This document shows positions 17,128 through 25,719 of a stretch of DNA of 64,000 bases, one piece after another. The stretch's first letter is position 1; the number at the start of each line of letters is the position of its first letter. The stretch covers positions 124,001-188,000 of the forward strand of contig CAWAJU010000012.1 in the NCBI GenBank assembly GCA_963782495.1, read 5' to 3'. The translations under genes and the position numbers were made by a program. The notes below the pieces were generated by a model. That model was not told the DNA's origin, did not search any database, and worked only from the letters and a program-made list of their open reading frames with translations. This DNA is from DASQBT01 sp963782495 (GTDB taxonomy: Bacteria > Pseudomonadota > Gammaproteobacteria > Burkholderiales > Thiobacillaceae).

Positions 17128-19691
17128 TCGCGTCCGCGCACGCGACGCTGCATGCCTCCCTCCGGGCGCGCCTGAAACAAGGCCGCACCCGGCTGGCGCA
17201 GCAGTTTATGGCGAAGCCCCGGCCCAGGGTCTACCTGCACCAGCATGCCCGGCTGGTGGATGAAATACTTCAGGCATTGAGTGCACAGCTCCTTCCCGCA
17301 CACATGGCTGTAATTGCAGTGGGCGGCTATGGCCGCGGCGAGCTTTATCCAGCCTCGGACGTGGACGTGCTGCTGCTGATTCCCGTCGAGCCTGGTGGCG
17401 CGGATCAAGCCTCGTTGGAATCCTGGATCCAGGCCTGCTGGGATGCCGGTCTGGAAATCGGTCACAGCGTACGCACGGTAGGCGCCTGCACGGACGAAGC
17501 GGACCAGGACATCAGCGTGGAAACCGCCTTGCTGGAGGCACGTCTGCTTTGGGGCAACCGGCCTTTGCACACGCTCTTCCAGCAGTGTTTCCAGCAGCGT
17601 TTCAACCCGGCACGCTTTGTCGAGGCCAAGCTGCTGGAATCGCGCTCCCGCCACATCCGCTTCGAGGACAGTGCCTACAAGTTGGAACCCAACATCAAGG
17701 AGAGCCCGGGCGGACTGCGCGACCTGCAAGTGATCATGTGGCTGGCGCGAGCCACCGGCTTGCCGCCCAGTTGGAAAGGCCTGGCACGGGCCGGCCTCCT
17801 CAGCGATGCCGAGGCGCGACGCATCGCCGCCAAGGAAACCACCCTTGCCCTGCTGCGCATCCATCTTCATTTGCTGTCGAAACGGCGTGAGGACCGGTTG
17901 GCATTTGATTTCCAGGCCGAACTGGCGGTTCGAATCGGCCTGCCACCAACCACCGAAAGGCAGGCCAGCGAGCAGCTCATGCAGCGCTATTACCGGGCTG
18001 CGCGGCAGGTCATGCTGATCAACGAAATACTCTGTCCTGCCTTGCAACAGCTGGTTGCGCCGGAAAACATACCGACCCGTCCGATCGATAGTGAGTTCCG
18101 GGCGCGCGGCAATGCCATCGGCCTGTGTGACGAACAGCTGTTTGAACACGATCCGACCGCCATCCTGCGCGCTTTTCTTGCTGCCATGCAGCACCTGTCG
18201 GCGCCGGCCTTTGAGGCCACCACCTTGCGCGCGCTGTGGCGGGCGCAGCGTCTGATCGACGCGGGATTCCGTGCAAACCCGCTCAACCATGCGGCCTTTC
18301 TCGCCATCCTGCGTCAACCCAAGGGCGTGACCTGGGCGCTGCAGGCGATGAGCCGCTACGGCATTCTGGGCCGCTATATCCCAGCCTTTGGCCGCGTCAC
18401 TGGACAGATGCAGCATGACTTGTTTCATGTCTACACCGTGGATGAGCACATCCTGACCGTGCTGAGAAATGTGCGCCGTTTCAGGGTTGCCGAATTCGCC
18501 CACGAATATCCACTCGCCTCACGCCTGATCGCCGAATTCGACAAGCCCGAACTGCTCTGTCTTGCGGCATTGTTCCATGACATCGCCAAGGGACGGGGTG
18601 GCGACCATTCCGAATCGGGACGCGCAGACGCGCGCCAGTTTTGCCGTCGACACGGCCTGCCTGAGGGAGACACCGAACTGGTCGCGTGGCTGGTGCAGGA
18701 GCACCTGTCCATGTCACGAACCGCGCAGAAGGAAGACCTGAGCGACCCGGAAGTCATCGCGACTTTTGCCGCCAAAGTCGGCATGCCGCGCCGACTCGCG
18801 GCTCTGTACATCCTTACGGTGGCCGATATTCGCGGCACCAGCCCCAAGGTGTGGAATGCCTGGAAAGGCAAGCTTCTGGAGGACTTGTACCACGCCACCC
18901 TGGCCCATCTGAGCGGGCGCCAGGACAGTGGCGACTACCATGCCAAACAGAATGAGGCTCGGGCAAAGCTGGCCCTCTATGGCATCAGACCTGATGCAGC
19001 AGATGAACTGTGGAAGACCCTCGACGAAAGCTATTTCTTGCGTTTTGAGGCCCAGGAAATCGCCTGGCATGCGCGCATGCTTTGGCAAAAGCTGAATCGC
19101 CCCGCCGGGGTCGTCAGGGCACGTCTATCCCAGGTAGGCGAAGGTATGCAGGTGCTGGTCTACTGCGCTGACCAAGCCGACCTGTTCGCGCGCATTTGCA
19201 GTTTCTTTGCACGTCACCAGTTCAATGTGGTGGAAGCGAAAATCCATACCACGCACAACCATTATGCGCTGGACAGTTTTCAGGTCCTGGACGACGGTCA
19301 ACGCGACATCCGCTACCGCGATTTTCTGCCTTTTGTCGAGCATGAACTGGGCCGCGCCCTGGATCCCGCGCATGCGTCCGTTCCGGTGCCCGCGACTCGC
19401 ATATCCCGAAGGCTCAAGCATTTTCCAATTCAGCCACAGGTCGAAATCCGGCCCGACGAACGGAGGCGCTACCACATTCTGTCCATCACCTGCGGCGACC
19501 GAGTGGGGCTGTTGCACAGCATCGCACAGGTCTTCCTGCGTCACGACATCAATCTTTACAGCGCCAAGATTCTGACTTTGGGCGAGCGTGTGGAAGATCG
19601 GTTCCTGATCAGGGGAGACAGCTTGGCGAAGAACCTGACACTGCTTGCCCTGGAGCAGGATTTGCTGGCGGCGCTAAGCTTGAATACCTAG
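17124..19691 (+). CDS. glnD: bifunctional [PII] uridylyltransferase / uridylyl-removing enzyme
   Basis: GlnD (855 aa) senses glutamine and modifies PII proteins, so it sets nitrogen regulation. The nucleotidyltransferase motif AVGGYGRGELYPASDVDVLL is near residue 56. The HD hydrolase site CLAALFHDIAKGRGGDHSE is near residue 480, and two C-terminal ACT domains bind glutamine (starting near QVLVYCADQADLFARI and HILSITCGDRVGLLHSI). Length is typical. It is coupled to map by a four-base overlap and converges on the next leftward gene with four shared bases. Confidence 0.97.
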   Translation: MIASAHATLHASLRARLKQGRTRLAQQFMAKPRPRVYLHQHARLVDEILQALSAQLLPAHMAVIAVGGYGRGELYPASDVDVLLLIPVEPGGADQASLESWIQACWDAGLEIGHSVRTVGACTDEADQDISVETALLEARLLWGNRPLHTLFQQCFQQRFNPARFVEAKLLESRSRHIRFEDSAYKLEPNIKESPGGLRDLQVIMWLARATGLPPSWKGLARAGLLSDAEARRIAAKETTLALLRIHLHLLSKRREDRLAFDFQAELAVRIGLPPTTERQASEQLMQRYYRAARQVMLINEILCPALQQLVAPENIPTRPIDSEFRARGNAIGLCDEQLFEHDPTAILRAFLAAMQHLSAPAFEATTLRALWRAQRLIDAGFRANPLNHAAFLAILRQPKGVTWALQAMSRYGILGRYIPAFGRVTGQMQHDLFHVYTVDEHILTVLRNVRRFRVAEFAHEYPLASRLIAEFDKPELLCLAALFHDIAKGRGGDHSESGRADARQFCRRHGLPEGDTELVAWLVQEHLSMSRTAQKEDLSDPEVIATFAAKVGMPRRLAALYILTVADIRGTSPKVWNAWKGKLLEDLYHATLAHLSGRQDSGDYHAKQNEARAKLALYGIRPDAADELWKTLDESYFLRFEAQEIAWHARMLWQKLNRPAGVVRARLSQVGEGMQVLVYCADQADLFARICSFFARHQFNVVEAKIHTTHNHYALDSFQVLDDGQRDIRYRDFLPFVEHELGRALDPAHASVPVPATRISRRLKHFPIQPQVEIRPDERRRYHILSITCGDRVGLLHSIAQVFLRHDINLYSAKILTLGERVEDRFLIRGDSLAKNLTLLALEQDLLAALSLNT

Positions 19692-19918
19692 ACCACCGGG
19701 CGCGCGTATTCGTCGATGTAGCGGCCACGGGCAGGCGCCTTGTGCGGCGTGCCGGGCTTCTTGCGGTTGCTGGGACGGCCTGCGCGCGACTTGTCCGCCG
19801 CAGGTTGCTTGCGTGAGCGGGGTTGGCCTGGTTTGATGCTGCCAGTCCCGACGATGCCGCCTACCGGTTCTTCGGCAAACAGAAAGACGGACCGATCAGC
19901 GTATCGAATTTGATCCAT
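19688..19918 (-). CDS. small basic hypothetical protein
   Basis: A 76-aa frame begins at the ATG at 19916-19918, 11 bases after the stop of the FlaF-like gene. I do not recognise a family. The N-terminus is ordinary (MDQIRYADRSVFLFAEEPVGG). The rest is rich in Arg, Lys and Pro with no predicted membrane part, as in small nucleic-acid-binding tails, but that is only composition. It converges on glnD with a four-base overlap. No strong ribosome site is seen, so the ORF could be spurious. Confidence 0.4.
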   Translation of the reverse strand: MDQIRYADRSVFLFAEEPVGGIVGTGSIKPGQPRSRKQPAADKSRAGRPSNRKKPGTPHKAPARGRYIDEYARPVV

Positions 19919-19929
19919 GTGTTCTTGTT

Positions 19930-20298
19930 TCAAGCCGCGACCGGCCAATCCTTCAGAGTCGTTGCAAGATTGCGCGTAAGTGCAATCAGCGGACCCAGTC
20001 TATCCTGGCCCGGATGCTCGGCGAATTCGTTGAGCTTGCTGTCCGCGTAGACCGAAAGGATCAGCAGGTTCTGCCGGACTTCAAGCGGCAGGTCCAGATC
20101 GTCCCTGGCCAATGCGTCCTGCACATCGCGCCAAATGGCGTGGTTGGTCTCCAGCGCCAGGGCCAGGCGGGCCTCGCGGTCGGGAGCGTTCCAGTTGCTC
20201 ATGCAGGCCATCAGGAGGGCTGCGGCCCCATGCAGGCGCTCCGCATCCACGGGCAGGACGGAGTTGGCGAGGGCGGTCAAGGGTGGACTCAGCTGCAC
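19930..20298 (-). CDS. FlaF-like protein (possible flagellin biosynthesis regulator)
   Basis: The proposed 122-aa product starts at the GTG at 20296-20298, chosen because AAGGAA stands six bases upstream. A longer frame from a TTG at 20343 lacks such a site. The pattern NHAIWRDVQDALARDDLDLP, then LEVRQNLLILS and a Leu-rich C-terminal helix, resembles FlaF (N..LW..l..D...p.N.LP..lR..l..L). FlaF promotes flagellin translation or secretion in alphaproteobacteria. No flagellar gene is nearby, so the assignment rests on this motif only. Confidence 0.45.
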   Translation of the reverse strand: MQLSPPLTALANSVLPVDAERLHGAAALLMACMSNWNAPDREARLALALETNHAIWRDVQDALARDDLDLPLEVRQNLLILSVYADSKLNEFAEHPGQDRLGPLIALTRNLATTLKDWPVAA

Positions 20299-20491
20299 AG
20301 GGTTTTCCTTATTATCGAGACGGCACAGATCAAGATTAGACAACCATGTTGCTCACCCGGTCGACGGGTGGCCTATTCAGACCTCAGGCCGCCTCAATAA
20401 GGTTCCAAGGCTGAATGTTCAGTAAAATTAGCGGTCCAGAACAGGCGTCGCTTTAGGCCGTTCGTCGGTCAGCGACACCCATGCATTGCGC

Positions 20492-21025
20492 TTATTCGTC
20501 GGTGAGCGCCTGTCCTGGGAACAGCACCTCGCTGAAGCCGAAATTGCGCAGGTCGGTGATGCGCATCGGATAGAGCACGCCCAACAGGTGATCAACCTCG
20601 TGCTGGACCACTCTTGCATGAAAACCGTCCACGGTCCGGTCGATCGCGTTGCCAGCGCCGTCCCTACCTTCATAGCGCAGCTTCGTGTAACGCGGCACCA
20701 GCCCGCGCATTCCGGGCAGCGACAAACAGCCTTCCCAGCCCTCTTCCAACTCGTCCGTCAACGGAGTCAGGCGCGGATTGATGAGCACGGTAAACGGGAC
20801 CGGCTCGGCCAGCGGGTAACGCGGATTGCGATCCACCTCGAAAATGACCACCTGCAGACTCACCCCGATCTGCGGCGCGGCCAAGCCCGCACCATCGAGC
20901 GCGCGCATGGTATCGGTCATGTCCTCAATCAGGGCTGCCAGCGCTGCCGTGCCGAACGCCTCAACCGGTCTGGAGGGCGACAGCAGTCGCGCGTCGCCCA
21001 TCTTGAGAACTTCATGCACCGCCAT
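20492..21025 (-). CDS. def: peptide deformylase
   Basis: PDF (177 aa) removes the formyl group from nascent proteins. All three motifs are present: GAGLAAPQIG (motif 1), EGCLSLPG with the metal-binding Cys (motif 2) and QHEVDHLLG, the HExxH zinc/iron site (motif 3). It is a stand-alone copy, not in the common def-fmt arrangement, and its C-terminus is slightly extended. It follows the phosphorylase gene by 22 bases, so it may be co-transcribed. Confidence 0.94.
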   Translation of the reverse strand: MAVHEVLKMGDARLLSPSRPVEAFGTAALAALIEDMTDTMRALDGAGLAAPQIGVSLQVVIFEVDRNPRYPLAEPVPFTVLINPRLTPLTDELEEGWEGCLSLPGMRGLVPRYTKLRYEGRDGAGNAIDRTVDGFHARVVQHEVDHLLGVLYPMRITDLRNFGFSEVLFPGQALTDE

Positions 21026-21047
21026 GACTCGGTCCTCCTGACAGTTG

Positions 21048-21809
21048 CTATACCGGACAGAAATCCGGATGTTCCAGCACCACCAGTTCCTCCAACACCG
21101 CCCGCACCTTGGCCATCAGTTCATTCATCACCGCGCGGATGTCTTCCTCATGGATGCCGCTCTTGGATGCGCCGCGGCCGGCCGCGTCGTTGATCACCGC
21201 GCCGATGGTGCCATAGCAGACATCCAACTCACGCGCCAGGTAGGCTTCCGGCATGCCGGTCATGCCTACCATGTCCGCCCCGTCGCGCTCGATCCGGTTG
21301 ATCTCGGCGACCGTTTCCAGACGCGGACCTTGCACCGCGGCATACACGCCGCCATCCCGCACCAGCACCCCGGCGCGGCCGGCCGCCACCAGAATCCCCT
21401 TGCGCATGGAACTGCAGTAGGGCTCGGTAAAATCCACATGGACGACGGGCTTCTCACCATACACGGCGAAGGTGGATGCCCGCCCGTGGGTGTAATCGAT
21501 AATCTGGTCCGGCACAACCAGCGTTCCCGCGCACAACTCATCCCGAATTCCGCCTACCGTGGCGATCGACACAATGCGATCGGCCCCCTGCTCCTTCATC
21601 GCCCAGATATTGGCCCGGTAATTGACCTCATGCGGTGGAATGGTGTGGCCATAGCCATGGCGCGCCAGGAACACAACTTCCTCTCCACACAGACGCCCGA
21701 ACGTCAGGGCGCCCGAGGGTTCACCATACGGCGTGCGTCTGACCTGACGGTGGGTGATTTCCAGGTTGGTCAGTTTGGTCAGACCAGTCCCGCCTATGAT
21801 CCCAAGCAC
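21048..21809 (-). CDS. S-methyl-5'-thioadenosine / thioinosine phosphorylase family
   Basis: This 253-aa enzyme belongs to the MTAP/PNP class II family, which cleaves methylthioadenosine (or methylthioinosine) with phosphate to salvage purine and methylthioribose. Visible motifs are LGIIGGTGL, RHGYGHTIPPHEVNYRAN, VSIATVGGIRDE and VGMTGMPEAYLARELDVCY. Which nucleoside is used cannot be decided by eye; proteobacterial copies next to hpt are often methylthioinosine phosphorylases. It starts with GTG, with AAGGAG (inside the hpt stop region) as ribosome site. Confidence 0.88.
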   Translation of the reverse strand: MLGIIGGTGLTKLTNLEITHRQVRRTPYGEPSGALTFGRLCGEEVVFLARHGYGHTIPPHEVNYRANIWAMKEQGADRIVSIATVGGIRDELCAGTLVVPDQIIDYTHGRASTFAVYGEKPVVHVDFTEPYCSSMRKGILVAAGRAGVLVRDGGVYAAVQGPRLETVAEINRIERDGADMVGMTGMPEAYLARELDVCYGTIGAVINDAAGRGASKSGIHEEDIRAVMNELMAKVRAVLEELVVLEHPDFCPV

Positions 21810-21815
21810 TTTGCG

Positions 21816-22364
21816 TCACTCCTTCAATGCGTAGATTGCCGGCAGGTTGCGCCACAGGCCGTAGGCATCCATGCCACAACCGAATACATAACGATCGGGT
21901 ACCGTCAGCCCCACATAATTTGCGGCGATTGGTTTGGGCCGGCCGTGCAGCTTGTCGGTCAAGACCGCTGTCCAGACTTCTCCTGCGCCCATGTCGCGCA
22001 GCTTGTCCACCACCGCGGCCAGTGTCTCGCCTTCGTCCAGGATATCGTCCAGCACCAGGACCGTACGCCCCACCACGCTCTTGCCCGGCAACACGCGCCA
22101 TTCGATGGCGCCGCCCTCCGTCTTGCCCCGGTAACGGGTGACGTGCAGATAATCAAACTCGAGCGGAAACACCAGGCGCGGCAACAGCTGACCGGTGAAT
22201 ACCACCGCGCCCCCCATCACCCCCAGCACCAACGGAAAACGGTCCACCAAGTCGTTGCGAATCTCACTTGCCAAGCGGTCCATTGCCGCCTGCACCACCT
22301 GTTCACTGGCGATCAGTTCTGCTCCCTGCAGAAGGTCACGGGCGCGAGCCATTGATTCAGACAT
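21816..22364 (-). CDS. hpt: hypoxanthine-guanine phosphoribosyltransferase
   Basis: This 182-aa type I phosphoribosyltransferase salvages hypoxanthine/guanine to IMP/GMP. The PRPP loop VLVLDDILDEGETL and the flexible-loop DYLHVTRYRG are present. Start ATG at 22362-22364 (MSESMARARDLLQ) is chosen; an upstream extension has no family resemblance. The start overlaps the rlmB stop by eight bases. With the adjacent nucleoside phosphorylase it forms a purine-salvage pair: phosphorolysis releases the base that this enzyme reuses. Confidence 0.9.
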   Translation of the reverse strand: MSESMARARDLLQGAELIASEQVVQAAMDRLASEIRNDLVDRFPLVLGVMGGAVVFTGQLLPRLVFPLEFDYLHVTRYRGKTEGGAIEWRVLPGKSVVGRTVLVLDDILDEGETLAAVVDKLRDMGAGEVWTAVLTDKLHGRPKPIAANYVGLTVPDRYVFGCGMDAYGLWRNLPAIYALKE

Positions 22365-23097
22365 CGGAAGACCTCTGGCGCGCGGTTTCGTAAAGACAGA
22401 TTGCCGCCGACACCGAGACATTCAAGCTCTCCACGCTGCCGGATATGGGAATGCGCACGGTGTCGTCGCAACTCTCCCGCGTCAGCCGCCGCAACCCGGC
22501 CCCTTCGGCACCCAGCACCCAGGCGATGCCCGCTCTTGCATCAACCTGCGCCAGGATCCTGGGCGCTTCCGCATCGGCTGCGATGGTCCACACTTCATGT
22601 TCCTTCAACTCATTCAGACTGCGGGTCAGGTTGGTCACCATCAGATAAGGCACGGTTTCGGCTGCCCCACACGCGACCTTCTCCACCGTCGCATTCAAGC
22701 CCACTGCCCGGTCTTTGGGGGCAAGCACGGCATGGGCGCCGAATGCGTCGGCGGAACGCAGCACTGCACCCAGGTTATGCGGGTCGGTGACGCCATCCAG
22801 CACCAGGATCAGGGGCGGCCCTTCGATGCCCTCCAACACTTCTTCCAGACTGTGCGCCTGGGGCATGGCTTCCACCTTGGCCACCACACCCTGATGGCGG
22901 GCTCCGCCCACCATCTTGTCGAGGCGCGCGCCATCCGCAAGCCGGGCGTTGATTCCCCTGCCCTCGGCCAGGGCGATCAGATCGCGCGCCCGGGTGTCGC
23001 GCCGGGTCTCGTCCAGCCATAACTCCTTCACCGAAGCAGGCGCTGTGCGCAAGCGCGCCTTGACCGCATGAAAACCGTATATCCAGCGTTCCTTCAT
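22357..23097 (-). CDS. rlmB: 23S rRNA (guanosine(2251)-2'-O)-methyltransferase
   Basis: RlmB (246 aa) is a SPOUT methyltransferase that modifies G2251 in the ribosomal P-loop. An N-terminal substrate-binding domain (WIYGFHAVKARLR) precedes the knotted catalytic domain, with DPHNLGAVLRSADAFGAHAV (motif 1), AWVLGAEGAGLRRLT (motif 2) and ISGSVESLNVSVSAAICLYE (motif 3). It follows rnr by 6 bases, a common pair. Confidence 0.95.
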   Translation of the reverse strand: MKERWIYGFHAVKARLRTAPASVKELWLDETRRDTRARDLIALAEGRGINARLADGARLDKMVGGARHQGVVAKVEAMPQAHSLEEVLEGIEGPPLILVLDGVTDPHNLGAVLRSADAFGAHAVLAPKDRAVGLNATVEKVACGAAETVPYLMVTNLTRSLNELKEHEVWTIAADAEAPRILAQVDARAGIAWVLGAEGAGLRRLTRESCDDTVRIPISGSVESLNVSVSAAICLYETARQRSSDV

Positions 23098-23103
23098 GGT
23101 CCG

Positions 23104-25377
23104 TCAGCTGCGCTTTGCAGGTTTCTTGCGTTTGGCCTTGCCGGGCTTCTCCGGTTCGGCCTGCTCGTCGCTCGCCTCGACCAGGACGAAATCGATCTTG
23201 CTCGATTCGATGTCGGCCCGCACCACCTTCACCCGCAGCCGGTCACCCAGGCGATAGCGCTGACCGCTGCGTTCGCCCAGCAACCAGTGCTTGGCCGGGT
23301 CGAAGCGGAAGTAGTCCTGGCCCAGTTCGGAAATGTGCACCAGGCCTTCGACAAACACTTCGTCCAGCGCCACGAACAGGCCAAAACTGGTGACCGAACT
23401 GACCGTGCCCCAGAATTCCGAGCCCAGATGCTCGCGCATGTAATAGGTTTTGAGCCAGGTCTCCACGTCGCGGCTGGCATCGTCCGCGCGCCGCTCGGTC
23501 ATGGAACAATGTTCGCCGATGACGTCCAGCTTTGCCTGCGCCGGTTTCTCGCCGAGCAGGGCCGACTTGATGGCGCGGTGGATCAAAAGGTCCGGATAAC
23601 GCCGGATCGGTGAGGTGAAGTGTGTGTACTGCTCGTAGGCCAGACCGAAGTGGCCGACATTGTCGGGGCTGTATACCGCCTGCCGCAAGGAGCGCAGCAT
23701 CACGGTCTGCAGCAGCTGCGCGTCCGGACGCGGCTTGATTTGCTCGAGCAAATGAGCGTAGTCCAAAGCCCTCGGTTCATCTCCACCCGGCAGATGCAGG
23801 CCGAACTCCGCCAGAAACTGCTGGAGCAATTCCAGCTTTTCCGGCGTCGGCCCTTCGTGGACGCGGTACAGGGCGGGCACCTTCTTCTTGCGCAGCAAAT
23901 CCGAGGCGCACACATTGGCTGCCAGCATGCACTCCTCGATCAGGCGGTGGGCCTCATTCCTGACCACCGGTTCGATGCGGGTGATCTTGCCCTGATCGTC
24001 GAAAATCATGCGCGTCTCGACGCTCTCGAAATCAATCGCGCCGCGCTTCTGCCGTGCCTTGAGCAAGGCCCAATAGACAATTTCCAGATGCTTCAAGTGT
24101 GGAAGAAGCGTGGCTTGTTCATCATCCGGTTGTTCCGCGCCGGACAACCAGGCCCATACCTGCGTGTAGGTCAGGCGCGCATGGGAGAACATCACCGCCG
24201 GATAAAAACGGTAGGACTTGATTGCCCCCTGCATGCCCACCATCATGTCGCACGCCATGCACAGGCGCTCGACCTTTGGATTCAGCGAACACAGGCCATT
24301 GGACAAGGCCTCGGGCAGCATGGGAATGACGCGGCGGGGAAAATACACCGAATTGCCGCGTTCGTACGCATCGACATCCAGCGCGTCCTTCGGCTGCACA
24401 TAGTGCGACACGTCCGCGATCGCCACCACCAGCCGCAAGCCGTTGCCCGCCGGTTCGCAATAGACCGCGTCATCGAAGTCCCTGGCCGTCTCGCCGTCGA
24501 TGGTTACCAAGGGCAGCGCCGTGATGTCCTCGCGTCCCGTCCAATCCTTCTTCAGCACCTTCTTCGGCAAGGCAGCCGCCTGAGCCTGCGCGTGGGGGGA
24601 GAACTCGTAGGGCAGCACATGCTTGCGCAACGCGATCTCGATTTCCATCCCGGGGTCGGCGTAGGAGCCCAAGACTTCGACGATGCGCCCAACCGGCTCG
24701 GAGTACTTGGTCGGCGGCGCGACCATTTCCACCGTCACCACCTGGCCATGTGATGCGCCACCGGCCTGGTCGCCGGGAATGAGGATGTCCTGGTTGATGC
24801 GGCGGTTTTCCGCCACCACGAAGCCGACTCCCTTCTCCTGGTAATAGCGGCCCACGACGCGGGTCTGGCCGCGATCCAGCACTTCGACGATCTTGCCTTC
24901 GCGCCGCCCACGCCGGTCGAGTCCTGCTTCCTTGACCAGCACCCGGTCGCCATGCAGCACCTGGTGCATCTCGCGCGGCGACAAAAACAAGTCGGCCGAA
25001 GCATCGTCCGGGATGACAAAGCCGAAGCCTTCCGGATGGCCTTCGACCCGGCCACGAATCAGCGCAAGCTTGTCCGGCAGGCATAGCTGCCCTTTGCGGT
25101 TGACCATGAGCTGGCCATCCCGCTCCATCGCGTTGAGGCGGCGCTGAAACACATCCCGCTCGTCGTGCTCGATGTCCAGTAACTCGACCAGTTCATCGAG
25201 CAGCAGGGGCCGACCCTGCTCGCCCATCACTTGCAGAGTCCATTCGCGGCTGGGCAGGGGATGCTCGTAACTCGATCGCTCCCGTTCCAGAAACGGGTCC
25301 TGATCGCGCAAACGGTTGCGGGAGCGGCTTCCGGATTTGCGCGGAGGGGATTTGGCGGGTGCTTTTCTCGTTGACAA
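23104..25377 (-). CDS. rnr: ribonuclease R
   Basis: RNase R (757 aa) is a processive 3'-5' exoribonuclease that degrades structured RNA, including rRNA and mRNA during stress. A winged-helix region is followed by cold-shock domains (about residues 75-240), the RNB catalytic domain with ARDFDDAVYCEP, and an S1 domain (GTVSSVTSFGLFVALDE). The C-terminal tail is Lys-rich. The only start that keeps the N-terminus is the TTG at 25375-25377, preceded by GGAAG. It lies inside the promoter of the divergent tRNA gene. Confidence 0.94.
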   Translation of the reverse strand: MSTRKAPAKSPPRKSGSRSRNRLRDQDPFLERERSSYEHPLPSREWTLQVMGEQGRPLLLDELVELLDIEHDERDVFQRRLNAMERDGQLMVNRKGQLCLPDKLALIRGRVEGHPEGFGFVIPDDASADLFLSPREMHQVLHGDRVLVKEAGLDRRGRREGKIVEVLDRGQTRVVGRYYQEKGVGFVVAENRRINQDILIPGDQAGGASHGQVVTVEMVAPPTKYSEPVGRIVEVLGSYADPGMEIEIALRKHVLPYEFSPHAQAQAAALPKKVLKKDWTGREDITALPLVTIDGETARDFDDAVYCEPAGNGLRLVVAIADVSHYVQPKDALDVDAYERGNSVYFPRRVIPMLPEALSNGLCSLNPKVERLCMACDMMVGMQGAIKSYRFYPAVMFSHARLTYTQVWAWLSGAEQPDDEQATLLPHLKHLEIVYWALLKARQKRGAIDFESVETRMIFDDQGKITRIEPVVRNEAHRLIEECMLAANVCASDLLRKKKVPALYRVHEGPTPEKLELLQQFLAEFGLHLPGGDEPRALDYAHLLEQIKPRPDAQLLQTVMLRSLRQAVYSPDNVGHFGLAYEQYTHFTSPIRRYPDLLIHRAIKSALLGEKPAQAKLDVIGEHCSMTERRADDASRDVETWLKTYYMREHLGSEFWGTVSSVTSFGLFVALDEVFVEGLVHISELGQDYFRFDPAKHWLLGERSGQRYRLGDRLRVKVVRADIESSKIDFVLVEASDEQAEPEKPGKAKRKKPAKRS

Positions 25378-25399
25378 TTGGGCTTCCGGTCTTTAATAT
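25371..25399 (+). promoter_or_regulatory. sigma-70 type promoter of tRNA-Leu
   Basis: TTGACA at 25371-25376 and TAATAT at 25394-25399 are separated by exactly 17 bases. They end 12 bases before the mature tRNA 5' end, which fits a short tRNA leader. The -35 box covers the first codons of rnr on the other strand. Confidence 0.7.
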
Positions 25400-25411
25400 T
25401 CGCGGCTCTTG

Positions 25412-25496
<85 letters not shown>

Positions 25497-25506
25497 GAGA
25501 TAACTT

Positions 25507-25537
25507 AAAGGCAGCTTGCGCTGCCTTTATTTATTTT
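25507..25537 (+). terminator. rho-independent terminator of tRNA-Leu
   Basis: AAAGGCAGC / GCTGCCTTT form a nine-base stem around TTGC, followed by an A/T-rich tract (ATTTATTTT). It lies 10 bases after the tRNA. Confidence 0.8.
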
Positions 25538-25562
25538 ACCTCTTTCCGTCCATGGTTCGCTT

Positions 25563-25651
25563 CTAAAAGTTCATCCCCATCCCAACCAAAATCGCCTGCC
25601 CCACCGCAGCCGGCTCATCCTGAACTTCAACGCGGCCGATGCCGCCGATTC
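25563..25651 (-). pseudogene. 3' fragment of an outer-membrane beta-barrel protein gene
   Basis: On the minus strand a frame ending at the TAG at 25563-25565 reads GIGGIGRVEVQDEPAAVG and then QAILVGMGMNF. The alternating pattern and terminal Phe resemble the last strand of a small barrel protein (OmpW-like). The frame has no gene-like start: it is entered through the I-E-like repeat at 25652-25672. This suggests a barrel gene truncated by the CRISPR-related rearrangement. Short fragment, so moderate confidence only. Confidence 0.4.
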
Positions 25652-25672
25652 CCCCGCACGTGCGGGGAACAC
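25652..25672 (-). repeat. lone type I-E-like CRISPR repeat remnant
   Basis: Read on the minus strand, GTGTT followed by CCCCGCACGTGCGGGG equals the first 21 bases of the common type I-E repeat (GTGTTCCCCGCACGTGCGGGG, then usually ATGAACC). Here the following bases are GAATCGG, so the 3' end is degenerate, as in the last repeat of an array. No second copy is nearby. It points the same way as the cas6e remnant at 26372-26488. A chance palindrome is the alternative. Confidence 0.55.
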
Positions 25673-25719
25673 TTGATAGGAATAGGCTTAAGAGGCGGCA
25701 GCAGTTCGGCCATGGAGGT

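Noticed and set aside
17121..18503. 460-codon minus-strand open frame over glnD
   Set aside because: glnD has its nucleotidyltransferase, HD and ACT motifs on the plus strand; the antisense frame shows none.
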